From the NCBI RefSeq assembly GCF_000710345.2, contig NZ_JHEL01000015.1:930001-994000 (forward strand): a DNA stretch of 64,000 nt, written 5' to 3'. This DNA comes from Curtobacterium sp. S6 (GTDB lineage Bacteria > Actinomycetota > Actinomycetes > Actinomycetales > Micrococcaceae). A program made the position numbers and the translations under genes. The notes under the pieces are model-generated. The model did not search any database. It saw only the letters and a program-made list of their open reading frames with translations, and was not told the origin of the DNA. Positions 27,961-37,142 of the stretch are shown here, one piece after another (the stretch's first letter is position 1; each line of letters opens with the position of its first letter).

Positions 27961-28431
27961 CTACTTGCCGGTGACGGTCGCGGTGCCGCCTGCGGCTTCG
28001 ATCTTCTCCGCCGCGGTGGCGGAGAACTTGTCCGCGGTGACGTTGACCTTAACGGTCAGCTCACCCTGGCCGAGGACCTTGACCGGCTGGTTCTTGCGAA
28101 CCGCACCCTTGGCCACGAGGTTCTCGACGGTGACGTCGCCACCTTCGGGGAACAGTTCCGAGATGCGCTCCAGGTTAACAACCTGGTACTCGACGCGGAA
28201 CGGGTTCTTGAAGCCACGGAGCTTCGGAAGGCGCATGTGCAGCGGAAGCTGCCCACCCTCGAAGCCGGCCTTGACCTGGTAACGAGCCTTGGTGCCCTTG
28301 GTTCCTCGACCAGCGGTCTTACCCTTTGATCCCTCGCCGCGACCCACACGGGTCTTGGCCTTGTGGGATCCCTGGGCGGGACGCAGGTCGTGGAGCTTGA
28401 TGGCCTGGCGTTCTTCGTTCGTATCTGCCAT
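27961..28431 (-). CDS. rplO: 50S ribosomal protein L15
   Basis: A 156-residue protein with [35 protein letters not shown] and [20 protein letters not shown], the standard L15 blocks. It is a late 50S assembly protein binding 23S rRNA. It is the final gene of the spc operon, two bases after rpmD, and is followed by a terminator instead of running into secY. Confidence 0.98.
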   Translation of the reverse strand: MADTNEERQAIKLHDLRPAQGSHKAKTRVGRGEGSKGKTAGRGTKGTKARYQVKAGFEGGQLPLHMRLPKLRGFKNPFRVEYQVVNLERISELFPEGGDVTVENLVAKGAVRKNQPVKVLGQGELTVKVNVTADKFSATAAEKIEAAGGTATVTGK

Positions 28432-28433
28432 TT

Positions 28434-28643
28434 TTACTTGACCTCCTCAACCTTCACGAGGTGAGCGACGGTGTTGACCATACCGCAGGTCACCGGATCG
28501 GCGGTGCGAACAACCTTGTTGCCCGGACGCTTGAGTCCCAATGAGCGCAGAGTATCGCGCATGTTCTGCTTCTGGCCAACATAGGACTTCAACTGCGTGA
28601 TCTCCAGCTTCGCATCGCTGGGCTGAATACGCTTTCCGATCAT
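28434..28643 (-). CDS. rpmD: 50S ribosomal protein L30
   Basis: A 69-residue protein with [34 protein letters not shown] and [14 protein letters not shown], typical of bacterial L30. Its ATG overlaps the rpsE stop by one base (TAATG), implying coupled translation. Confidence 0.97.
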   Translation of the reverse strand: MIGKRIQPSDAKLEITQLKSYVGQKQNMRDTLRSLGLKRPGNKVVRTADPVTCGMVNTVAHLVKVEEVK

Positions 28644-29353
28644 TACGCACCTGCCTTTTCATCGCGCAGCAGGTAGCTCGGGATGACCTCGTCGTTCGGC
28701 AGACCACGGCGGGCCGCAACGGCGACGGGCTCTTCGAGCATACGCAGGGCCTCAATGGCCGCGTGCACGATATTGATCTGGTTCGAGGAACCGAGGGACT
28801 TGGACAGCACGTCGTGGATGCCGGCGCACTCGAGCACCGCGCGCACCGGACCACCGGCGATAACACCGGTACCAGCGGTTGCGGGACGGAGCATCACGAC
28901 ACCTGCGGCCGCTTCACCCTGCACGCGGTGCGGGATGGTGCGGTCCTCGACGCGGGGCACGCGGAAGAAGTTCTTCTTGGCTTCTTCGACGCCCTTGGAG
29001 ATGGCCGAGGGAACTTCCTTGGCCTTTCCGTAGCCGACGCCGACCAAACCGTTGCCGTCGCCAACGACGACGAGAGCGGTGAAGCTGAAGCGACGGCCGC
29101 CCTTGACGACCTTCGAGACGCGGTTGATGGTGACAACCTTCTCGATGTACTTGTCCTTCTCCTCGTCGCGGCCACCGCGTCCACCGCGGCCACCACGATC
29201 GTTGCGGTCATTGCGACCACGGCCGCCGCGTTCACCGCGGTTGCCGCCGCGACGGTCGTCGCGCTTGGAGGAGTTCTCGGTCTCGGAGTTCTCGGTTGCA
29301 GCGTTGTTCTCTGCCACCTGATTTTCCTTTTCGTTTGCAGTCTGCTCGCTCAC
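28643..29353 (-). CDS. rpsE: 30S ribosomal protein S5 with an RGG-rich N-terminal extension
   Basis: A 236-residue protein. The core has [35 protein letters not shown] and [26 protein letters not shown]5 acts in decoding accuracy and mRNA unwinding at the entry site. The first 65 residues are an extra acidic segment followed by an arginine/glycine-rich tract (RGGRGGRG), the kind of flexible RNA-binding sequence common in actinobacterial S5. Start GTG overlaps the rplR stop (GTGA). Confidence 0.98.
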   Translation of the reverse strand: MSEQTANEKENQVAENNAATENSETENSSKRDDRRGGNRGERGGRGRNDRNDRGGRGGRGGRDEEKDKYIEKVVTINRVSKVVKGGRRFSFTALVVVGDGNGLVGVGYGKAKEVPSAISKGVEEAKKNFFRVPRVEDRTIPHRVQGEAAAGVVMLRPATAGTGVIAGGPVRAVLECAGIHDVLSKSLGSSNQINIVHAAIEALRMLEEPVAVAARRGLPNDEVIPSYLLRDEKAGA

Positions 29354-29712
29354 AGTGCCAGCCCACCTTCCCGGGCGCCTTCAGCAACAGCGGCCACACG
29401 GCCGTGGTACTTGTTGCCGCCACGATCGAATACAACGGACTCGACGCCCGCGGCCTTGGCACGCTCGGCGATGAGCTCGCCGACGCGCTTGGCCTTAGCG
29501 GTCTTGTCCATATCGGTTGCGGAACGCAACTCGGCTTCCAGCGTGGAGGCCGAGGCCAGCGTGTTGCCCTGGGCGTCGTCGATGACCTGCACGAACATGT
29601 GCTTGGTCGAACGGAACACCGAGAGACGGGGACGCGCGGCGGTACCGGAGACGTGCTTGCGAACGCGCGTGTGACGGCGCTTGCGAGCAGCGAACTTCGT
29701 CTTGTTAGCCAT
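29350..29712 (-). CDS. rplR: 50S ribosomal protein L18
   Basis: A 120-residue protein with [36 protein letters not shown] and the C-terminal [25 protein letters not shown]18 binds 5S rRNA with L5 and L25. Two bases separate it from rplF upstream. Confidence 0.98.
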   Translation of the reverse strand: MANKTKFAARKRRHTRVRKHVSGTAARPRLSVFRSTKHMFVQVIDDAQGNTLASASTLEAELRSATDMDKTAKAKRVGELIAERAKAAGVESVVFDRGGNKYHGRVAAVAEGAREGGLAL

Positions 29713-29714
29713 GT

Positions 29715-30251
29715 TTACTTACCAGCCTTTCCGACCTTGCGGCGGATCTGCTCGCCCTCGTAGCGAACACCCTTGCCCTTGTAGGGGTCGGGAGCGCGGA
29801 GGCTACGAATGTTGGCGGCCACCTGGCCGACCTGCTGCTTGTGGATACCGGAGACGGTGAGCTTGTTGTTGCCCTCGACCGTGAAGGTGATTCCTTCCGG
29901 AGCCTTCACAGAGACGGGATGGCTGTAGCCCAGCGCGAATTCCAGGTCCGTGCCCTTGGCCAGCACACGGTAACCGGTGCCGACGATCTCGAGCTTCTTG
30001 TTGTAGCCCTGGGACACACCGACGATCATGTTGTTGATCAGGGTGCGGCTGAGGCCGTGGAGCGAGCGGGACTCGCGCTCATCGTCGGGACGGTTGACAG
30101 TGAGGGTATCTCCATCGAGGGAGACGGTGATCGGCGAGGCGATCTCCTGGGAGAGTTCTCCCTTGGGCCCCTTCACGCTCACGAGGGAGCCGTCGATCTT
30201 TACCTCAACACCAGCCGGCACCGAGATGGGGAGACGTCCAATACGTGACAT
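29715..30251 (-). CDS. rplF: 50S ribosomal protein L6
   Basis: A 178-residue protein with [29 protein letters not shown] and the C-terminal [21 protein letters not shown] signature. It binds near the sarcin-ricin loop where elongation factors dock. Standard spc position between rpsH and rplR. Confidence 0.98.
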   Translation of the reverse strand: MSRIGRLPISVPAGVEVKIDGSLVSVKGPKGELSQEIASPITVSLDGDTLTVNRPDDERESRSLHGLSRTLINNMIVGVSQGYNKKLEIVGTGYRVLAKGTDLEFALGYSHPVSVKAPEGITFTVEGNNKLTVSGIHKQQVGQVAANIRSLRAPDPYKGKGVRYEGEQIRRKVGKAGK

Positions 30252-30278
30252 TCTTCTCTTCCTTTCTCTTGTGACCGA

Positions 30279-30677
30279 CTACCAGACGTAGGCGAGGACT
30301 TCGCCGCCCACGCCCTTCTTGGAGGCCTGCTTGTCGGTAAGCAACCCCGAAGAGGTGGACAGGATGGCGATGCCGAGTCCACCGAGAACCTGAGGAAGGT
30401 TGGTGGACTTCGCGTAAACGCGCAGGCCCGGCTTGGAAATGCGACGAACCCCGGCGATCGAGGTCTCGCGGTTCGGACCGAACTTGAGGTCGAGGGCGAG
30501 GGTCTTGCCGACCCGGGCCTCTTCCTCGTGCCAATCCTTGATGTAGCCCTCGGCCTTGAGGATGTCAGCGATCCGGGCCTTGAGCTTGGAGTACGGCATG
30601 GACACGGATTCGTGGTGTGCCGAATTTGCGTTGCGCAGACGCGTCAGCATATCTGCGACAGGATCTGTCATGGTCAT
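30279..30677 (-). CDS. rpsH: 30S ribosomal protein S8
   Basis: A 132-residue protein with [36 protein letters not shown] and [27 protein letters not shown]8 nucleates the 30S platform and, in E. coli, represses the spc operon. It directly follows rplE; no rpsN lies between them. Confidence 0.98.
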   Translation of the reverse strand: MTMTDPVADMLTRLRNANSAHHESVSMPYSKLKARIADILKAEGYIKDWHEEEARVGKTLALDLKFGPNRETSIAGVRRISKPGLRVYAKSTNLPQVLGGLGIAILSTSSGLLTDKQASKKGVGGEVLAYVW

Positions 30678-30748
30678 GTGGGCACTTGCCCTTCCTCGTT
30701 ACGGTTTCCGTCACCCCGGAGGCCGGGAGCGGACCTGAAACGTAGCAG

Positions 30749-31309
30749 TTAGTTGGTCTTGAACGGGAAGCCGAGCTGGCGGAGCAGCGCGCGGCCTTCG
30801 TCGTCGGTCTTGGCGGTGGTGACCACGGTGATGTCCATACCGCGCACGCGATCGATCGCGTCCTGGTCGATTTCGTGGAACATCGACTGCTCGGTCAGAC
30901 CGAACGTGTAGTTACCATTGCCATCGAACTGGCGATCCGAGAGTCCGCGGAAGTCGCGAATACGGGGCAGCGCCAGGGAGATCAGGCGATCGAGGAATTC
31001 CCACATGCGGTCTCCACGCAGCGTCGTGTGGCAGCCGATCGGCTGTCCCTCACGCAGCTTGAACTGCGCGATCGACTTCTTGGCGCGGGTGACCTGCGGC
31101 TTCTGACCCGTGATGAGGGTCAGATCCTTGACGGCCGAATCGATGAGCTTGGAGTCGCGTGCTGCGTCTCCCACACCCATGTTGACGACGACCTTGACGA
31201 GCTTCGGGGACTGCATCGGGTTTCCGTAGGAGAACTCGCTCTGCAGCGCCGGAACAACCTCGTCCTTGAACTTGGTCTTGAGGCGGGGGGTGATCTTGGT
31301 TTCGGTCAT
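30749..31309 (-). CDS. rplE: 50S ribosomal protein L5
   Basis: A 186-residue protein with [54 protein letters not shown] and [17 protein letters not shown]. It binds 5S rRNA and contacts P-site tRNA. Its ATG overlaps the rplX stop by one base (TAATG). The 71-base gap to rpsH holds no S14 gene. Confidence 0.98.
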   Translation of the reverse strand: MTETKITPRLKTKFKDEVVPALQSEFSYGNPMQSPKLVKVVVNMGVGDAARDSKLIDSAVKDLTLITGQKPQVTRAKKSIAQFKLREGQPIGCHTTLRGDRMWEFLDRLISLALPRIRDFRGLSDRQFDGNGNYTFGLTEQSMFHEIDQDAIDRVRGMDITVVTTAKTDDEGRALLRQLGFPFKTN

Positions 31310-31644
31310 TAGAGGTCCTTACCCGAGCTCTTGGACACGCGCACGCGAACGGTGCGGTCGCGTCCATCACGCTCAACGGTCTCTTCGCGGTAGCCAACGC
31401 GGCTGGCCTTCTTGGTCTCGGGGTCCACGATCGCGACGTTCGAGACGTGGATCGAGGCCTCAACCTTCTGGATGCCGCCACCTTCGCCGGTGTTCGGGTT
31501 GGCCTTGGTGTGCTTGGTGACAACCTTGACGCCCTCGACGAGAACGCGGTTGGTCTCCGGGAAGACCTTCAGGACCTTGCCCTGCTTGCCCTTGTCGGAA
31601 CCTGAAATGACCTGTACCAGGTCACCGCTCTTGATCTTAGCCAT
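31309..31644 (-). CDS. rplX: 50S ribosomal protein L24
   Basis: A 111-residue KOW-domain protein, [22 protein letters not shown], with [12 protein letters not shown] and [23 protein letters not shown]24 is an assembly initiator near the polypeptide exit tunnel. Three bases after rplN. Confidence 0.98.
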   Translation of the reverse strand: MAKIKSGDLVQVISGSDKGKQGKVLKVFPETNRVLVEGVKVVTKHTKANPNTGEGGGIQKVEASIHVSNVAIVDPETKKASRVGYREETVERDGRDRTVRVRVSKSSGKDL

Positions 31645-31647
31645 AAG

Positions 31648-32019
31648 TTAGAGCACCTCCGGAGCAAGCGAAATGATCTTCATGAACCGCTTATCGCGCA
31701 GCTCGCGACCGACCGGCCCGAAGATACGGGTACCGCGGGGCTCGCCGTCGGTGTTCTTGAGGATCACTGCTGAGTTCTCATTGAACTTGATGTAGGAGCC
31801 GTCCGAACGACGGGTCTCCTTCTTGGTACGAACGATGACGGCCTTGACGACGTCACCCTTCTTGACGTTGCCGCCAGGAATTGCGTCCTTGACGGTGGCG
31901 ACGATGATGTCGCCGATACCTGCGTAGCGACGGCCAGATCCACCGAGAATACGAATGGCAAGGATTTCCTTGGCACCCGTGTTGTCGGCGACCTTGAGCC
32001 GTGACTCCTGCTGAATCAC
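31648..32019 (-). CDS. rplN: 50S ribosomal protein L14
   Basis: A 123-residue protein with [39 protein letters not shown] and [29 protein letters not shown], standard L14. It sits at the intersubunit bridge with S12 and 16S rRNA. It is the first gene of the spc operon; rpsQ, normally just upstream, is 10 kb away. Confidence 0.98.
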   Translation of the reverse strand: MIQQESRLKVADNTGAKEILAIRILGGSGRRYAGIGDIIVATVKDAIPGGNVKKGDVVKAVIVRTKKETRRSDGSYIKFNENSAVILKNTDGEPRGTRIFGPVGRELRDKRFMKIISLAPEVL

Positions 32020-32565
32020 TGGTTACTCCTGTCGTCTCACCGGTTCTCACGCCGAGGCAGGCTTTGCCTGCTCGATCGCCGTGGGCCTTGTGGAACAGCT
32101 GGTCGGGGTTGATGACGCACCGTTTCCCCTGCTGACCGACGTCGAGCAGAATATTCTGCCCTCGTAGGAAAGGGTCAGCGGTACGCCTGGGAATTCTTCA
32201 TGCCAGGAACATCGTGAACCGCTGGCTCACCGACCGAACGTGGCTGGTGCCCGCGTCATTATGCACTGGCACGGAAAAATTCCGTGGAACATGTGTGGCA
32301 CCGCGCCACACCGCCGAAGGCATACGCCGCCGAAGTGAGGGCACGGAAAGTCCACACAAGGTCAATACTCTACCAGTTCCTCTCGACGAGTTAAAGGGGC
32401 GGTCGCCGCGGCGACCGTGATGATTCTCGTCACGAAGAACGCCCCAGAAGGGATAAACGAGGGGGTGCGCCCGGCCTTGACCGGGCACACCCCCTCTAGC
32501 TTCCACGCGAGAGGCCCTGGTTGTGGCTATCGGCCGCCCGCCGGGCCGGGCCTCCCCGCGTCAGG
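32020..32565. other. Gene-free stretch: spc operon leader and surface-protein terminator
   Basis: No coding region is supported here. On the minus strand it should carry the spc promoter: a CATAAT hexamer is visible in the 32260s and a TTGACC further upstream, but not at normal spacing from each other. Two compact stems lie in the leader: 32270-32286 (CACGGAA/TTCCGTG, three-base loop) and 32293-32311 (GTGTGGC/GCCACAC, five-base loop). A perfect 18-bp palindrome CGGTCGCCGCGGCGACCG is at 32400-32417, and the terminator of the surface-protein gene is at 32460-32495. Confidence 0.6.
32460..32495 (-). terminator. Terminator after the LAxTG surface-protein gene
   Basis: Fifteen paired positions (32460-32474 with 32481-32495, AGGGGGTG core, one G-U wobble) around a six-base loop lie 70 bases past the stop at 32566. 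UCGUUUA follows in the minus direction. Confidence 0.88.
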
Positions 32566-34911
32566 TTAGGCCGTCCGACGGCGGCGCAGCACGACCAAGG
32601 TCGCACCCGCCGCGAGCGCAATTGCGCCGGCGCCGATCATCCAGCCGATGCCACCGGCACCCGTGTAGGCCAGCTGACCCGACGGGGAGTCGGACTTGGC
32701 GCGGGTGGAGTTGACGGCCGGAGCCTGAGCCTGGGGCTGAGCCGAGGAATTTCCGTTCGAGGCGACACCCGGGCCACCCTGACCGCCGTCCATCCGCGGA
32801 GCGTCAGCCGCGGGGGCGCTCTCGGCGGAGTCCTTCCGGTCCCCCGCGGGGGCGGAGATCTTCTGCTCGTCCGACGTGGGGGTCGCCTCGTTCTTCACCT
32901 CCGGAGCGGCAGTGGAGTCCTTCTCGGGCTTCGCGTCGTTCTTTGCGTCGGCCTTTTCCTCCGGCTTGGCCTTCTCATCAGGCTTCACCTCAGGCTTGGC
33001 CTTGTCATCGGGCCGAGGCTCCGACTTCATCTCCAGCCCCTTCGTGGAGTCCACGTAGGTTCCGTACCCCTGGAAGGCAACCTCCATCGGCCGCACGGCC
33101 TGGGCCTCCGGGGCGGTCACCTCGGTCTTGCCGCCCGCCGCGATGGTGACCTCGACGTTGACCCCGCGGGATTTATCTCCATCCTTCGACGAACCCGAGA
33201 GGAAGGAGATCGTGTGCTTGGTGCCTGGATCCCAGGTTCCCGCCGCCGCGTTGGAGTTCTCCGCGGTGGGGAAGGGCAGGGTCGCCTCCCACTTTCCGTT
33301 CGCGTCCGCCTGGATCGTGGCGATCTCGGTCGATCCATTGACCGACACCCGGTTCTTGTCGTATTTGGCGACCACCGTGGAGCCGGCCGATCCATCCTCG
33401 ACCTTCCAACCCTCACCGGTGAACTTGATGCCCTGACCCTGCGGCAGAACGGTCGCCCCTGTCACGGTCGCGTTGGCGTCCTGCCGGGTGGCGATCGTCT
33501 TGACCTCGGTGGCCTCAACCTGGGCGGTCTCCGTGTGCCCCGGAACCATACCGTTCTCCGTGACCTCTACCTTGGTGATAGTGTCGGCCTTGATCGGGGT
33601 AGCGTCCTTGAGTTTCCACACCGGGTCTTCGCCCTTGGCCGCCGTATTGGTCACCCCGGAAATTTCGGTCGCCGAGGGGCGGTTTTGCCCGGTGGTGTAA
33701 TCGATGGTGAACGGAACCTCTCCCGCAAGGTAGGCCTCGCTCTTGTCGAGGGTAATCGCTCCGTAAGGCGTCGCGACGACGTCGTTCACTCCGAAGGCCG
33801 TCCCCATGGGGTTCTGCGACACGACCGCGGCGATATTCTGGGTCTTCCCGTCGAGGACGTAGAGACCGCGGTCCCGGCTGTTCTTGGCGCGATCGAAGTT
33901 CGTCACGTAGACGAGGTCGTGCTCCTCATCGTTATCCACGGCCAACGTCGTGCCGCCGAGCTCGATCCACTTCTTCAAGGCACCCGTCGACAGGTCGTAG
34001 ATCCCCACCCCGGAGTTCTTGCCGTCCTTGCCCTGAGAGGTCACGTACATCTCGTTCAGCGAGTGGTCTACGGCGATATCCGAGGGCATGAACGTCGCCG
34101 AGCTATCCTCGCCGCCCTCCAGGGTCAACGTTTGCGGAGCCTCGTCCAGGTTGTTGAGGTTGACGACCTTGACCTGACGGGTGATCCGCAGCGGGAAGTA
34201 GGCCTTTCCGTCCTTCTCATCGAAGTAGCTGTTCATGACGGCGAACTGCCGGTCTTGGACATCGGCGAGCTTCAAGGTCTTGAGGTGCTTGTACGTACCG
34301 GCGTCGAAGACGATCACCTGCCCCCTCACGCCCACGAACGCCATGCCCCGGGCGACGTGCACCTCGCGGGGGTGGATCATCCCGAGGGCTTCTCGCTCCC
34401 CCTGGGGCAGATCCCGCGTCGTGAAGACCTTCTTCATGGTGGTCTGGTCGTAGACGGTGATCGAGTCGTCCAGGGTGTTCGTCACCCAGACGGTGTTATG
34501 CGCGTCATCGACGCCCACCCCGTAGGGAGTCGCCAGGCGATGACCCGTCGGCGTCGTACCACCGCGCGGAATCGAGTCCACGACGTCCATCGACACGGTG
34601 TTCTCAATCTTCATGGTCTTCGGGTTGACCTTGGCCAAGGTGCCGGTCACGGCTCCCCACGCCGAGGAGGTAACCCATAGCGCATCGTTCTTCGCCGAGT
34701 ATCCGGCCTGGTACTGGCCCGGCAGACCCTGAGTCTGCTGGGCCTGCACCTGGAAGGAGCGGTACTGCGTGGGAGTCTGTCCAGCAGCGGGTGCCTGAGC
34801 CGCCAGCGCCGACGGGGCGAAGGTGCCGCCAACGAGTAGTGCCATGGAGCTCGAGGCAAGGGCCATCCGGCGGAAAGCCGTCGAAGAGGGTTTATTGCAG
34901 GAGAAAATCAT
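32566..34911 (-). CDS. LAxTG-anchored surface protein: beta-propeller plus beta-sandwich module
   Basis: A 781-residue secreted protein. The signal peptide ends near ALAAQA (about residue 38). Residues about 70-400 form repeated blades with WVTN and YVTN signatures (VWVTNTLDDSITVYD, LVYVTNFDRAKNS), as in YncE-type beta-propellers. A beta-sandwich module (about 485-591; FTGEGW, GSTVVAKYDKN, KHTISFLSGS) follows, then a lysine/proline/glutamate-rich wall-spanning region (600-740). It ends with the sortase signal LAYTG (747-751), a hydrophobic helix and RRRR. LAxTG is typical of class E sortase substrates. It is downstream of an iron-chelate importer with its own promoter region. The ligand is unknown; heme or siderophore capture is inferred. 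Confidence 0.85.
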   Translation of the reverse strand: MIFSCNKPSSTAFRRMALASSSMALLVGGTFAPSALAAQAPAAGQTPTQYRSFQVQAQQTQGLPGQYQAGYSAKNDALWVTSSAWGAVTGTLAKVNPKTMKIENTVSMDVVDSIPRGGTTPTGHRLATPYGVGVDDAHNTVWVTNTLDDSITVYDQTTMKKVFTTRDLPQGEREALGMIHPREVHVARGMAFVGVRGQVIVFDAGTYKHLKTLKLADVQDRQFAVMNSYFDEKDGKAYFPLRITRQVKVVNLNNLDEAPQTLTLEGGEDSSATFMPSDIAVDHSLNEMYVTSQGKDGKNSGVGIYDLSTGALKKWIELGGTTLAVDNDEEHDLVYVTNFDRAKNSRDRGLYVLDGKTQNIAAVVSQNPMGTAFGVNDVVATPYGAITLDKSEAYLAGEVPFTIDYTTGQNRPSATEISGVTNTAAKGEDPVWKLKDATPIKADTITKVEVTENGMVPGHTETAQVEATEVKTIATRQDANATVTGATVLPQGQGIKFTGEGWKVEDGSAGSTVVAKYDKNRVSVNGSTEIATIQADANGKWEATLPFPTAENSNAAAGTWDPGTKHTISFLSGSSKDGDKSRGVNVEVTIAAGGKTEVTAPEAQAVRPMEVAFQGYGTYVDSTKGLEMKSEPRPDDKAKPEVKPDEKAKPEEKADAKNDAKPEKDSTAAPEVKNEATPTSDEQKISAPAGDRKDSAESAPAADAPRMDGGQGGPGVASNGNSSAQPQAQAPAVNSTRAKSDSPSGQLAYTGAGGIGWMIGAGAIALAAGATLVVLRRRRTA

Positions 34912-35027
34912 GTTTCCTCGTTCTCTAGTATGCGGTGAATTGCGTCTCGGGCCGTGACGGAGCCACTGCGCCGTCGGCTCTATTCATCACCAGCGACGAG
35001 AAAAGCAACGGCACCTTCCACGCGCGT

Positions 35028-35046
35028 ATAAGTTTACCTAACCCCG
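35028..35046. promoter_or_regulatory. DtxR/IdeR-like half site at the surface-protein promoter
   Basis: ATAAGTTTACCTAACCCCG shares 12 of 19 positions with TTAGGTTAGCCTAACCTAA by hand count, including an intact CCTAACC half. It lies in the AT-rich patch expected to hold the promoter. An iron repressor here would fit the neighbouring importer, but one half site is degenerate. Confidence 0.3.
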
Positions 35047-35157
35047 TATTAAAGCAACCCTTATTTTCTGACCGAGACGCTTCCTCAGGCGCCCCCGCAC
35101 GGGCACGAATTCGTTCGCGCACGTCAGGCCCATGACCCGGGAGGTCGAGCCCCCAGA

Positions 35158-35171
35158 GTGATCTTGATCAC
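35158..35171. promoter_or_regulatory. CRP/GlxR-type palindrome
   Basis: GTGATCTTGATCAC is a 14-base palindrome with 6-base arms fitting the GTGA-N6-TCAC core of CRP-family operators (GlxR in corynebacteria). It lies about 250 bases upstream of the surface-protein start and about 55 bases after the ATPase stop. Confidence 0.4.
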
Positions 35172-35226
35172 CACACTGCGGTCACCCTCCGATCGGACGG
35201 CTCCCCCACTACCTGATCGCGACCCC

Positions 35227-36075
35227 TCATGTGTCGGCGGGAGTGGCCTCCGGCCGACCGCGTTTCGTGTCGAGCGGCACCACCAAGGGGCCGCCCGTCG
35301 CGGGATCCTCGATCACCACGTTCGGCAGGTCGAAAACCCGCTCCACCAGGGAAGAGGTCACCAACTGAGCCGGCCTCCCCTGCGCGATGACGATCCCCTC
35401 CTTCATCATCACCAGGTGGGTCGCATAGCGCAGGGCAAGGTTGAGGTCGTGCAACACCACGACCACGGTCCGCCCCTCCTCGTGGAGGCGGCGAGTGACG
35501 TCCAAGACCTCGATTTGATGCGTGATGTCGAGGTACGTGGTCGGCTCGTCCAGAAGGATCACCGGGGTGCTTTGGGCCAGGGTCATGGCGATCCACGCGC
35601 GCTGCCGTTGCCCACCGGACAGGGATTCCACCGGCCGGTCGCGCAGGTCCCAGACGTTCGTCGCGGCCATAGCGCGCCGACAGGCTTCCTCGTCCCGCGA
35701 GGTCCACGAGTTCACCAGGGATTGGTGCGGATATCGCCCGCGGGCGACGACGTCGGCGACGGTCACCCCGAGAGGGGCCTCCGGGGTTTGGGGTAGCATC
35801 GCAAGCTCGCGAGCGAGCGCCCTGCTACGAATGCCCTTGAGCGGCCTGCCGTCGAGCGTCACGAACCCCTCATGCGGCTCGACGACCCGCGCGAGCGCTT
35901 TCAGAAGCGTCGACTTGCCGCACGCATTGGGGCCGAGGATCACGGTCAGCTCCCCGTCGAGGACGGCGAGGTCCAGCGAACGCAGCACGGTCCGGGAACC
36001 GTAGCCGCAACTGATGTGGTGGGCCGCGAGGCGATGATCGGCCGCCCCGGTGGGAACGCTCACGGGGTGATTCAC
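35227..36075 (-). CDS. Iron-chelate ABC transporter ATP-binding protein (FepC type)
   Basis: A 282-residue ABC ATPase from GTG 36073-36075, overlapping the permease stop (GTGA) and preceded by GGAG. Walker A is GPNACGKST (48-56), the form typical of siderophore/heme importers. Next come a Q-loop MLPQTP, signature LSGGQRQRAWIAMTLAQ, Walker B ILLDEPTTYLD and H-loop VVVLHDLN. The frame is open much further upstream, but that part only shadows the permease. It powers the two permeases encoded just upstream. It is the last gene of the six-gene operon; the surface-protein gene follows after 315 bases. Confidence 0.93.
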   Translation of the reverse strand: MNHPVSVPTGAADHRLAAHHISCGYGSRTVLRSLDLAVLDGELTVILGPNACGKSTLLKALARVVEPHEGFVTLDGRPLKGIRSRALARELAMLPQTPEAPLGVTVADVVARGRYPHQSLVNSWTSRDEEACRRAMAATNVWDLRDRPVESLSGGQRQRAWIAMTLAQSTPVILLDEPTTYLDITHQIEVLDVTRRLHEEGRTVVVVLHDLNLALRYATHLVMMKEGIVIAQGRPAQLVTSSLVERVFDLPNVVIEDPATGGPLVVPLDTKRGRPEATPADT

Positions 36076-37142
36076 AATTTTCTCCGTTCCACCAAGATCA
36101 CGTAGACCAGATACAGTCCTCCGACCGCGCCGGTGATCACCCCCGCGGGCAGGTGCAGACCAAAGGCGTGGGCACCGAAGAGATCCGCGGCGAGCACCAG
36201 GGCGGCCCCCGTCAGCGCCGAGGTGGCAAGCCCCGCCCCGGAAGTCCTCGTCAACGCCCTGGCCAGATGAGGGGCCGCCATCGCGACGAAGGCCAGCGGC
36301 CCGGAGGTTGCGGTCGCGACGCTGACCAGCATGATGCCGACGATCAGCATGACCGCGCGCCATCCCGGCGGGACGCCGAGGCCGACCGCGGTCGCGTCTC
36401 CGAAACGCAGGGTCCCCAATGGGCGAGCGCCGGCGACGATCACCGGGCCTAGAACCGCCACGCCGATCACCACGACCAGGGTCTTCGACCAGGTCATCGT
36501 GTTGAACGAACCGACCAGCCACATCTGGGCGGCCTGGGCCAGGGCGGATTCCGCGCGAGAGACCAGGAGCGTGTTGACGGCCCCGAGGGTCGCCCCGATC
36601 CCTACCCCGACGATCACGAGCCGGTGCCCTCGGACGCCGTTGCTGCGGGTGGCGAGATAGATGACTCCGGCGGTGACGATCCCGCCGAGGACGGCTCCCA
36701 GCGCAATCCCGGAAGGATCCGCCTGAACCAGAATGATCATCACCACCGCACCCGTGGCCGCGCCCCGGCTGACGCCGATAATGTCGGGGCTGCCCAGCGA
36801 ATTTCCCGTGATGATTTGGAAGATCGCGCCGGAGACCCCGAATGCCGCGCCCACGGCGGTGGCCGCAATCGCCCGCGGCAAGCGGACCTGGTTCACAAAA
36901 TAGATATCCAGCCGGTTTCCCTGGCCCCACAGGGCGGCCCAGACCTCGCCGCCGCGGAGATCGCGCTCCCCCAAGGCGAGGGACCACGCGACCAGCCCGA
37001 GGATGCCCGACAGCAGGATCACCTGAATCACCACCGCCCTGACCGATACCCGGGCGTTGACGACCCCCCGCAGGGTGAGGGAGGGCCTGGTCCCCAGATC
37101 GGGCCCGCAGGATAGCGCGGTCTTTCCCACCGACCCCCTCAT
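36072..37142 (-). CDS. FecCD-family iron-chelate permease (second subunit)
   Basis: A 356-residue membrane protein with about ten helices. RLPRAIAATAVGAAFGVSGAIFQ, NSLGSPDIIGVSRGAATGA, SGPLAFVAMAAPHLAR and ADLFGAHAFGLHLPAGVITGAVGG are FecCD/BtuC motifs. Start ATG 37140-37142 overlaps the preceding permease stop (ATGA); upstream in-frame sequence is non-homologous. It pairs with the preceding gene as a heterodimeric channel (FepD/FepG or FhuB-like arrangement). Confidence 0.93.
   Translation of the reverse strand: MRGSVGKTALSCGPDLGTRPSLTLRGVVNARVSVRAVVIQVILLSGILGLVAWSLALGERDLRGGEVWAALWGQGNRLDIYFVNQVRLPRAIAATAVGAAFGVSGAIFQIITGNSLGSPDIIGVSRGAATGAVVMIILVQADPSGIALGAVLGGIVTAGVIYLATRSNGVRGHRLVIVGVGIGATLGAVNTLLVSRAESALAQAAQMWLVGSFNTMTWSKTLVVVIGVAVLGPVIVAGARPLGTLRFGDATAVGLGVPPGWRAVMLIVGIMLVSVATATSGPLAFVAMAAPHLARALTRTSGAGLATSALTGAALVLAADLFGAHAFGLHLPAGVITGAVGGLYLVYVILVERRKL

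Larger units (their letters stand above)
34912..35226. other. Intergenic region upstream of the surface-protein gene
   Basis: No gene is supported. It contains the start-proximal GAGGAAAC ribosome site, an AT-rich patch near 35025-35075 that probably holds the promoter, a DtxR-like half site at 35028-35046 and a CRP/GlxR-like palindrome at 35158-35171. No terminator for the upstream ATPase gene is evident. Confidence 0.6.

Noticed and set aside
32521-34680. A 719-codon open frame on the plus strand
   Set aside because: It is exactly antisense to the LAxTG surface-protein gene, has GC-driven composition and no recognisable motif, signal or start site.
36076-36987. A long fusion reading of the FepC-type ATPase
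   Set aside because: The upstream part is a frame shadow of the permease gene; the GTGA overlap and GGAG site mark the real start.
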